From NCBI GenBank assembly GCA_015680685.1, contig MNCI01027230.1, positions 390,384 to 454,383 of the forward strand: a stretch of 64,000 bases of DNA, in the 5' to 3' direction. A program made the position numbers and the translations under genes. Below are positions 56,433-64,000 of this stretch, piece by piece. Within the stretch, counting starts at the first letter, position 1; each line of letters starts with the position of its first letter. The notes below the pieces were generated by a model that made no database searches, was not told the origin of the DNA, and saw only the letters and a list, made by a program, of their open reading frames with translations. The DNA is from Gnetum montanum. Taxonomy: Eukaryota; Streptophyta; Gnetopsida; Gnetales; Gnetaceae.

Positions 56433-57239
56433 TGATGAATTGTTGTCGCTCAACATGATTGCGTCGATGCAGGGTTTAATGTGTTGACGTAGTGTCTTAT
56501 CTTGCCTATAAATACATGCTCACTAGCTACATTTATGGCATTCATTCATTAGTAGCATAGCAAAGTTTTTGCAGTTTGTTCTTTTGAGAGTTAGAATATT
56601 TTCTAAGTGCTCACAGTAGGAGTGAGAAGTGTACAGATCTTTATTTGATCACTGATGTACTTGAGCACCTTGATGTGATCAGTAATAAAGACGAGCATTC
56701 TTCATAAACCGTGCAGCAATTGGACTTAGCTTAATGTTTACTTAATGCATTTATTATTCATGCATTTTACTTTAATGCATTTAATTAATTAATTAATTTT
56801 AGATAATTAATACACATAAGTATGATCATCTTGAGCATATGCTCAACGCTTGGTAATCCCAATAGCACTTAACGCTTGGTAACTTAGTAGTGCTGTAACA
56901 TGTTCAGGATGTGTACAACAGATGTGAATGGATGCTTATGTTAGGATTAGCTAAGCATTAATTAGTTATTAGATTAATTGAACATTTAATTACTTTATCT
57001 TCAACACTTAGGTGAATTAAACGAAAAGTATAAAATGATAAAAATCATATGCCTTAGTTGCACTTAACCATATCCTTACACTTCACAAGTGAAACTAAGA
57101 AGACAATGATCACATCTGTTAAATACACTACCTAGACCCAGTGCACTTAGAGAGCTAAAGTCTATGGAATTCAATCAGATCGCTTAGTGAACGCTAGTAA
57201 TTCATATGGTTGGGCATAAGGACTGCTCGCTACTCATCA
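56433..57239 (+). repeat. Element B 3' LTR (complete, in the duplicate)
   Basis: 807 bp, TGATGAATTGTTG...GCTCGCTACTCATCA. TATA at 56507. Aligns with the split 5' LTR (15011-15545 plus 25673-25985). Followed by ACACT. Confidence 0.88.
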
Positions 57240-57875
57240 ACACTCTTATCTTTTTATTATAATACATTTATGAATAAGATTATTTCCATTGGTTCCTTGA
57301 TGTTTGAAGAATAACCTAGAAAAATGGTCTCTTAGCATTACCAATGATATATAGAATTCCCACTTTTTACTCACTTATTATTTGAATTAATTCCTAGGCT
57401 TTCTAATTAAAATTTGGAATAAAGAAGTCTTCTTAGCCAAGAAATTAAGTTTGAAAAGATCATCATTGTAGACAACCACACAATAAGCAAATTAAAACTC
57501 ATAGATGCTCGAATGTGCATGTACATGCCTCTTTTAGTAAAGCTCCAATTTAAACTTCTTGGAAAGCCTCCATCATAGGAAGGACAATTTACCATTAAAG
57601 ATTATTACACATTTTTAATGATTATCCCTCAAATTGCATCTTGTCTTGATGATAGATCAACTATTAATATGATGGATTAGTAGGTGAATGATGTTAATAA
57701 CATTGCAAGGCATGTTCTTAATGGATATTCTCATAAATATTTTATGAAAAATATCAAGATAAGCTTTGACAATCATCAAGCTACATTCATGAATTTGTTC
57801 ATGTTGTTGTTATATGATGAAAAGAACCTATACCTGGCTAGCCCTATATTAAAGATTGCATTATGGAAGGGTTAG
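57240..57875. repeat. Flanking segment X, copy 2
   Basis: Same as 51049-51657 but complete over the 22-bp deletion. The plus frame 57684-57875 is open (NIARHVLNGYSHKYFMKNIK and following), ending in TAG. No family recognised. Confidence 0.75.
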
Positions 57876-58209
57876 TCAAGGGATCAAGATGAACCAATGT
57901 GTGACATGAGAGGAACTTAATGACTCTCATGTACCCATCACTAAATCAAGGATCCCTCATTCCAAAGAAATAATGGTCAGCTTGTTAGGTTCAAAATTGT
58001 ATCTTTGCTACTCCCTGCATATAGAGTAATCTAGCATTGCCTAACAACTCATGTTTCCTTTGTAATATAGGTACACCCAAAGATATATAGTTTAGTTAAA
58101 ACTTTATAACTTAGCATTACCTACTAGAATCGAACTCATGACTTGGAGCTTTTAAATCAAGAGTCTTACCATTAGGCTAACACCTGATTGTTGGAATGTG
58201 GTTTAACAT
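57876..58209. other. Unassigned DNA with a tRNA-like segment
   Basis: No gene seen. On minus at about 58124-58187, TAGCCTAATGGTAAGACTCT and GAGTTCGATTCTAGTAGG resemble the A and B boxes of a tRNA or tRNA-derived SINE. The arms do not pair well, so it is not a working tRNA. Confidence 0.35.
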
Positions 58210-58861
58210 TGATGAGAGCGGTTACTCTGGTGGTTTATTCTAATTATTAAAGCAGTTACTATAGCAGTTTATTCTAATTATTAGAGAAATTACTCTAGTG
58301 ATTTATTCTAATTATTAGAGCAATTACTCTAGTGGTTTATTCTAATTATTAAAGCAGTTACTCTAGCGGTTTATTCTAATTATTAGAGTAGTTACTCCCA
58401 AGCTTATAAATACAGTGACTAGACGCACAATTGGGAAGAAGTCTTTTAAGTAATCAAGTAGCAAAACTCTTGTAGTCTGTTTGAAAGTTAGAGTATTTTC
58501 CAAGTGCCCACAGCAGGAGGTCTAAGTGTGGATGGATCTTTATTCGAGTATTATGTACCTGAGTACACCTTGTGTATGGCAATAAAGATGAGCTCTTTAA
58601 TTTATCCTTGTAGCACTTGAGATTTGTTTTCTTATGCATTTCTTTTATTTTATATTCTTATGCATTTATTTTATTTTATTTTATTTTATGCACTTTACAT
58701 TTATGTTATTAGCATAGCAATTCATTTTGATCAATTAAGCAAATCGTCAAATTACACTTAGTACGATCACTTCGAGCATGCGTGTAACACTTGGTAACCC
58801 AATAACGATTAGCATTTGGTAATCTTAGTAGTGTTGCACTGGTTTAGGATGTGTATGGCAA
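58210..58861 (+). repeat. LTR of element I type, first copy (interrupted)
   Basis: Starts TGATGAGAGCGGTTACTCTG. Five 34-bp units (58217-58386) and a partial sixth lead into TATAAATA (58405-58412). Then TTTCCAAGTGCCCACAGCAG, AATAAAGATGAGCTCTTTAA and CACTTGGTAACCCAATAACG as in the F1 LTR. Stops at 58861, where a second LTR begins; the right half is not in the window. Confidence 0.8.
58217..58400 (+). promoter_or_regulatory. 34-bp promoter repeats upstream of the I LTR TATA box
   Basis: Units AGCRGTTACTCTAGYGGTTT then ATTCTAATTATTAR: 58217-58250, 58251-58284, 58285-58318, 58319-58352, 58353-58386. The sixth unit is cut by CCCAAGC before TATAAATA. The next LTR has only about two shortened units. 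Confidence 0.75.
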
Positions 58862-59335
58862 GTGATAAGAGTGGTTACTCTATTTATTCTAATTATTACA
58901 GTGGTTACTTTAATTATTAAAGTAGTTTTTCCCAAGCCTATAAATACAGTGCCCAGGCGTACAATTGGAAAAAAGTCTTTTAGTAGTTAAGTAGTGAAAC
59001 TCTAGTAGTCTGTTTGAAAGTTAGAGTATTTTCCAAGTGCTTGCAGCAGGAGGTCGAAGTGTGGACAGATCTTTATTCGAGCATTATGTACCTGAGCACA
59101 CCTTGTGTATGGTAATAAAGATGAGCTCTTTGATTCATCCTTGCAGCACTTGAGATTTGTTTTCTTACACATTTCTTTTATTTTATTTTCTAATGCTTTT
59201 ATTTTATTTTATGCACTTTACATTTATGTTATTAGCACAGCAATTCATTTTGATCAATTAAGCAAATCGTTAAATTACACAAGCATGACCACTTCGAGCA
59301 TGCGTGTAATACGTGTAATGCGTGTAATATACATC
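58862..59335 (+). repeat. LTR of element I type, second copy (right part deleted)
   Basis: Starts TGATAAGAGTGGTTACTCTA; TATAAATA at about 58940; then the same downstream blocks as the first copy. After GAGCATGCGTGTAATACGTG (a short GCGTGTAATA repeat) the sequence passes directly into the middle of gag near 59340. LTR end, primer site and gag start are deleted. Confidence 0.75.
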
Positions 59336-59344
59336 ACGTTGATT

Positions 59345-61700
59345 TGCCAATCCCTTAACAAGTTTGAGTGGTATATATTCATCTTGATGAGTATATATCA
59401 AACTTTACCTTTATCCTCCATCAAGATGAACAACTGCATTGGTGAGACTTAGAGGGTAACATAGTGTTACCTCTCGATCGTTCAGTCCCAAGCATGCTTC
59501 TTCGTGCTCTCACACAAATTAGCATGTCGCACTTACACGTAGAATACGTTGTGCAAGACCATGACTCAAGAGAATACCATTCCATGGAGGCACAACATCA
59601 AAGGGACTTGCAATAGGAGAGACATCATAAGTTTTTTAAGGGTAAGTGGTCCCAGGATGTCTCACATGTTTTAACTGAAAATGAGGGTTGTAAACCTACC
59701 TCAGGCAGTTGCCCACACAACGATGTTCCTCCCCTTGACTTTGGCCAAGGGGTTGTGTATCAGAACCTTCATTCCACTATTCATGACCCAAGTTCTAATA
59801 CCCATGGGCACAAAGGGTCTGAAAAAGGGACATAGACACATGATAAAGGTGGACATTCTGATCGCAATCGCGATCGAGGCTGTGATCGCTAAAGAGCAAG
59901 TAGCAAACATCGTCATGGTGATGGTTCTTCTTCTTCTTCACCTTCATCATCTCCTTCGCCCTCTCCTTCAATATCCAGATGTGGTCATAAAGAAAAAGAC
60001 CATGGGGATAAAGGTAGGCAAAGTGGAAGTCATAGACGAAACAACCAGGAAAGGGGACAAGGGCACTCTAGAGAGTCACAACATAGAAGAAGGAAGAGTA
60101 GGGAACAACTTACGCATCATAGACGCCATGGACAAGATGATCATGATGAACCCCTCCTCGCTACTTGAAGTATGTTGGACATAACTGAGGTTGTTAGAAT
60201 TCCAATGAGGCATTAGAAAGATAGTAGGATCAAGAGTTTAGATATAAACAACATCCCACGATTTGAAGGGGGGGTACAATGCTGATCCTCAGAATCATTT
60301 ACAAGCATTTCATGATGCGTGTGCCTTACAGAACATAGAGAAAGATTGGCAAAAACTTAAGTTGTTCCCATGGACATTAGTTAAAGAAGTGAAAAGCTGG
60401 TATCGATCTTTAGAATCGGAATCCATTCGTAGGTGGAGTACTATGTTAGAACTATTTAATGAAAAGTATCAAACGTACTCCCAAGTGTCTAACTTGCAAA
60501 AGCAAACCCAAGGCTGGAAATAAGGAGGACATGAACCCTTGGATGCTGCCATGGGCTGATACTATGCACTATTACATTGTTGTCCTGGCCATGGTTACTC
60601 ACAAAAGGATCAACTGTGCCATCTCATGGATGGGCTTAGGCATGAAACAAGAAAAACCCTTGGGACTTATGCCCAAGGAAGACTATCCGAGCTTAGGTCC
60701 CATCAAATTTAAAGACTATTGGAGAAAGTTGTTAAGGAAGAAGATGAGCTATGAAAGAGAGAAAGTATGGAAGAGTATAACCAAGATCCTTCCCTTCAGA
60801 AGAGGGAAGTAAGATTTTGTGAGGATGAAGAAGGGTCACCACTCAAAGAGATGGTGAATAGGAAAACTTTGCCTATCCAAAAGATGACATCAGAACTTTC
60901 GGCAAAGGTAGATCAAATGTGGGATTCCCTAGATAATAGATTTCGAACTATTCTTAAAATAGTAGAGGAGTCTAGAGAGCAAGGTAGTGAGAAAAGAAAA
61001 AGAAAGAGGCTGAACATGCACGTAGCAAAGATAAGGGCAAAGTTGCCATTAGTGAAGAGGTTGTGGATTCGAAAACAAACAATGATAGTGGATGTGAGAT
61101 ATGTCAATATGACCATCCTAAGTGATGTTGCCCTGTAATCTCACATCTGCAAGAGTCTAGGGTGTATGCACTCAACCCATGATTAAATAAAAGGCAAACA
61201 CCCCGAAGGTTACCTTATCCTTAAAGTAATCCAAGGCAGTTCCACCAACCTTTAACATATTATTCCAGTGGAACTCCACCACAATCGATTGAGCAATATC
61301 AATAGTGGCAGCACCCACAATCATGGGGAATGCCACCACCAAGGCAACAGTATCCTTACTGGCAACCTGACCTATATGTATTTTACGTGCAACAACCAAT
61401 CTCCCCATGTGACTCTACTAGTCATGTCACTTCTCAACCTCACTATCAAGCCCACAAGTATTATGGGACTCCTTTTTCTAGAGGTGATATTCTACAAGCA
61501 TATCATCCTTCTCATCCGATCGCATCTCTTCCACCAATAGCTCCACTACCACCTACTCCCACAATGCAAGGTGAAATCCCTACCCAGCCACAGCAATGTA
61601 ACGCCATGAGGGTTGTTAACTCTCAACCTACTATTGGTTCTAACAACCACATGAAGAAAAGACCTTTCTTTAGAACCAACAGTCCAACCAAGCCCTTGCA
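59345..61700 (+). pseudogene. gag: gag of element I (N-terminally truncated)
   Basis: Begins inside the N-terminal domain (FILHQDEQLHW, GNIVLPLDRSVPSMLLRALT). The Arg/His/Ser-rich region is at about 59840-60130 (SSSSSPSSSPSPSPSISRCG). Capsid-like domain 60263-60523 (YNADPQNHLQAFHDACALQN, SWYRSLESESIRRWSTMLEL). Zinc knuckle CEICQYDHPK near 61098, its last Cys shifted by a stop. Pro/Gln tail to KKRPFFRTNSPTK near 61690. A one-base insertion in the G-run at 60269-60275 and about ten stops break it. Confidence 0.82.
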
Positions 61701-62500
61701 ATCACAAGCAGCTAATTCCTTAGATGCCTCAGTATCAATCAAAACTTCAGAACCCTCTTCAACCCAATCATCGCACTCAATGCATACGGTTATGCTAACA
61801 CATGCCGTCACTGATTGGATCAAAGCTGGCCACCTTCCTAGGAAATTCTCTGATCCTGGGAGTCCTCTAATATACTTACAAATCGCTAAAAATGCATTGT
61901 GTAAGGCTCTTTTGGATTCAAGTTCCAGTGTCAACTTGATTTCTCAAGAAATGTACAAGGCCTGGAACCTACCTCCATTGAAAAAGAGCAACATCCATCT
62001 CGAGTTGGCCGACCAATCCATCACTGTCCCGTTGGGACTAGTGGAGGACATTGTTACCACTATTTGTGGGTGGTTGTACTTAGCTAACTTCATAGTGATT
62101 TAGGTAAACAACGATAAGGGGGACTTCTTAATCATAATGGGAAGAGCATGGCTAAGCACCATTGATGCACGCTTAGGAATCCACGATCTTTCCCTAGAAA
62201 TATCAAAGGAAAATACATTCGAAAAGATTGAGAAGAAGAAAGTTCCGTGCATCGCATACAGTGACATAAGGTGTAATTACATGCAGAGGTCATGGTTTAT
62301 GCAAAGTTTAGCATTGCCTGCATGCAGTCAGTGTTCACAAGTGATTAACATACAAAGATGCCTATATGCAGTAGCCACACGACAAGAAGACACCCAGTGG
62401 TTGACAGCTGATCAAGAAAGCAATTCACTCATATGCATGGAACCAACCGAGGGTTTGACTTGTGCTTACATCGATAGCATAGATGCATTAGAGCAAGTCC
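61701..62500 (+). pseudogene. Protease of element I
   Basis: Open from 61330 to 62103 in one frame: HTVMLTHAVTDWIKAGHLPR, then ALLDSSSSVNLISQEMYKAW (Asp retained, Gly replaced by Ser), SNIHLELADQSITVPLGLVE. After a stop at 62101, MGRAWLSTIDARLGIHDLSL. About 100 further residues of linker towards RT. Confidence 0.8.
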
Positions 62501-63428
62501 ACCACCAACTTCTAAGTCTTAACCTTGAAAATATCAACTCGAGGAAGTTGGAAATCCCTAAGAAATTTAAGCAGGAGCCCCTCGAGTTGAAACCATTGCC
62601 CACCGGTATGGAATACACGTTCCTTAAAAATGAAAAATTGGTAATTATCAACGCTAAGCTTGCTTCTCAACAAAAAGAAGAATTGTCGAAGGTAATAAAT
62701 AAATGGTCGGAAGCCTTCGCTCGGTCATATCCCGAATTAACTAGAATAGATCCTAGGATATTCCAACATAGAATTTACACTGACCCCTCCATGAAGCCTC
62801 AAAGATAACCATAGAGGTGATTGAACCCTAAGCTGAAGCAAGTAGTTAAGGAAGAAATTGAATAGCTTCTCAAAGCTGTGTTCATATACCCCATTGCTAA
62901 TAGCGAATGGGTTAGCCCCTTAGTTATTGTGCTTAAAAAGGGAGGCAAATGAAGGGTGTGCATAGATTTTAGGCTACTAAATATGACAACATTCAAAGAT
63001 CACTTTCTATTGCCATTTGTCGACCAAGTCTTAGACACCATCGCAAGGCATTGCTATTACAATTTTCTGGATATATATAGTGAATATAACCAAATACAAA
63101 TAGCCCCAGAAGACCAAGCCAAGACTACGTTCACTAGTCCTTGGGAAACGTTTGCATACAAACATATGTCATTTGGCTTGTGCAATGCCTTTACAAAATT
63201 TCAACGACTAGTTCTAAGCATATTCCAATAGCAGATAGGAAATGGCATGGAGGTCTTTATGGACGACTTCTCCACTTATGGAGCAATCTTTGATCAAGCA
63301 TTGGACCGATTGGAGTAAGTGTTAAAAAGATGTGTAGAAACCAATTTGAGGCTCAACTAGCAAAAAAGTCATTTGATGGTCCAAGAAGGCATAGTACTAG
63401 GGCACAAAATCTCACACACAGGGATAGA
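62501..63428 (+). pseudogene. Reverse transcriptase of element I (5' part)
   Basis: Athila-like RT: QHRIYTDPSMK, a frameshift and stop near 62805-62823, RVCIDFRLLNMTTFKDHFLL, YNQIQIAPEDQAKTTFTSPW, MSFGLCNAFTKFQRL, then FMDDFSTYG at 63258-63285 with the catalytic Asp pair intact, and SHLMVQEGIVLGHKISHTGI. The gap begins before RNase H. Confidence 0.85.
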
Positions 63429-64000
63429 NNNNNNNNNNNNNNNNNNNNNNNNNNNNNNNNNNNNNNNNNNNNNNNNNNNNNNNNNNNNNNNNNNNNNNNN
63501 NNNNNNNNNNNNNNNNNNNNNNNNNNNNNNNNNNNNNNNNNNNNNNNNNNNNNNNNNNNNNNNNNNNNNNNNNNNNNNNNNNNNNNNNNNNNNNNNNNNN
63601 NNNNNNNNNNNNNNNNNNNNNNNNNNNNNNNNNNNNNNNNNNNNNNNNNNNNNNNNNNNNNNNNNNNNNNNNNNNNNNNNNNNNNNNNNNNNNNNNNNNN
63701 NNNNNNNNNNNNNNNNNNNNNNNNNNNNNNNNNNNNNNNNNNNNNNNNNNNNNNNNNNNNNNNNNNNNNNNNNNNNNNNNNNNNNNNNNNNNNNNNNNNN
63801 NNNNNNNNNNNNNNNNNNNNNNNNNNNNNNNNNNNNNNNNNNNNNNNNNNNNNNNNNNNNNNNNNNNNNNNNNNNNNNNNNNNNNNNNNNNNNNNNNNNN
63901 NNNNNNNNNNNNNNNNNNNNNNNNNNNNNNNNNNNNNNNNNNNNNNNNNNNNNNNNNNNNNNNNNNNNNNNNNNNNNNNNNNNNNNNNNNNNNNNNNNNN
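63429..64000. other. Assembly gap to the window end
   Basis: 572 N; should contain the rest of element I RT and RNase H. Confidence 0.9.

Larger units (their letters stand above)
52031..57239 (+). mobile_element. Second copy of the element B 3' part (post-pol, ORF3, 3' LTR)
   Basis: Post-pol non-coding DNA, an internal promoter-like segment, ORF3, polypurine tract and a complete 3' LTR, followed by the same flank X with ACACT. No gag or pol precedes it. Because LTR end and flank are the same as at 51048, this is a duplicate of the B 3' end, not an independent insertion. Confidence 0.75.

Noticed and set aside
51049-57239. A separate, complete Athila-like element on the right of B
   Set aside because: It has no 5' LTR, gag or pol, and its 3' LTR flank and target sequence are identical to those of B.
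58217-58386. CRISPR-like array
   Set aside because: The units are adjacent without spacers and sit in an LTR promoter of a plant retrotransposon.

Overview
The window is plant nuclear DNA with no recognisable host gene. It is a stack of nested, decayed Ty3/gypsy LTR retrotransposons. Evidence for a plant: primer-binding sites match plant tRNA-Asp (TGGCGCCGTTGCCGGGG) and tRNA-Asn (TTGGCGCTAGAAGGAGGG); LTR ends are TG...CA with 5-bp target duplications; the pol proteins look Athila-like; the gag-protease proteins look TAT-like. Nothing bacterial or viral of animals is present. The species cannot be named from this sequence. Three assembly gaps (27197-27922, 47916-48591, 63429-64000) and one single N (42097) interrupt it.

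Layout. Left block, 1-14774: a TAT-like gag-protease element without polymerase (D, 138-7996) sits inside an Athila-like element without polymerase (A1, 7997-14084). A1 in turn sits inside another LTR (K, right half 14085-14774). The D 5' LTR is cut by a further family-A LTR end (1-137). Short unassigned DNA follows (14775-15010). Central block, 15011-51048: one Athila-like gag-pol element B, bracketed by the 5-bp duplication ACACT, is split by three insertions. C (15546-25667, minus strand, TSD ATGGG) lies in its 5' LTR. F1 (about 27.3-37.3 kb, plus) lies in its gag. E (42615-50784, minus, TSD ACATG) lies after pol, and E itself holds J (47862-49456, plus, TSD ACGGC). Right block, 51049-57875: about 610-640 bp of DNA flanking B (X) occurs twice. 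Between the two X copies lie a CpG-rich insert and a second, fuller copy of B's 3' part (ORF3, polypurine tract, 3' LTR). Last block, 58210-63428: two nested LTRs with promoter repeats lead into the gag, protease and RT of element I, which runs into the final gap.

How the parts relate. B, F1 and I carry Gag (N-terminal domain, Arg/His/Ser-rich region, capsid-like domain, zinc knuckle), protease, RT, RNase H and integrase, all broken by stops and frameshifts. B also has a third ORF (ORF3) between pol and the 3' LTR. Family A (A1, E) keeps only part of gag plus ORF3, but shares LTR ends, polypurine tract and tRNA-Asp primer site with B/F, so it was probably mobilised by them. Family C/D keeps gag and protease only; C retains the last about 40 codons of an integrase, showing that its ancestor had pol.

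The most interesting signal is upstream of ORF3. Two subfamilies have a TATA box there. In each, the sequence before it resembles that subfamily's own LTR promoter (GATATC motifs in A1; TTAAC-TGATC-CATCAA in B). In B a consensus intron follows, with its acceptor directly before an ORF3 ATG; E also has an acceptor-ATG junction. This suggests ORF3 was expressed from its own internal promoter through a spliced leader.
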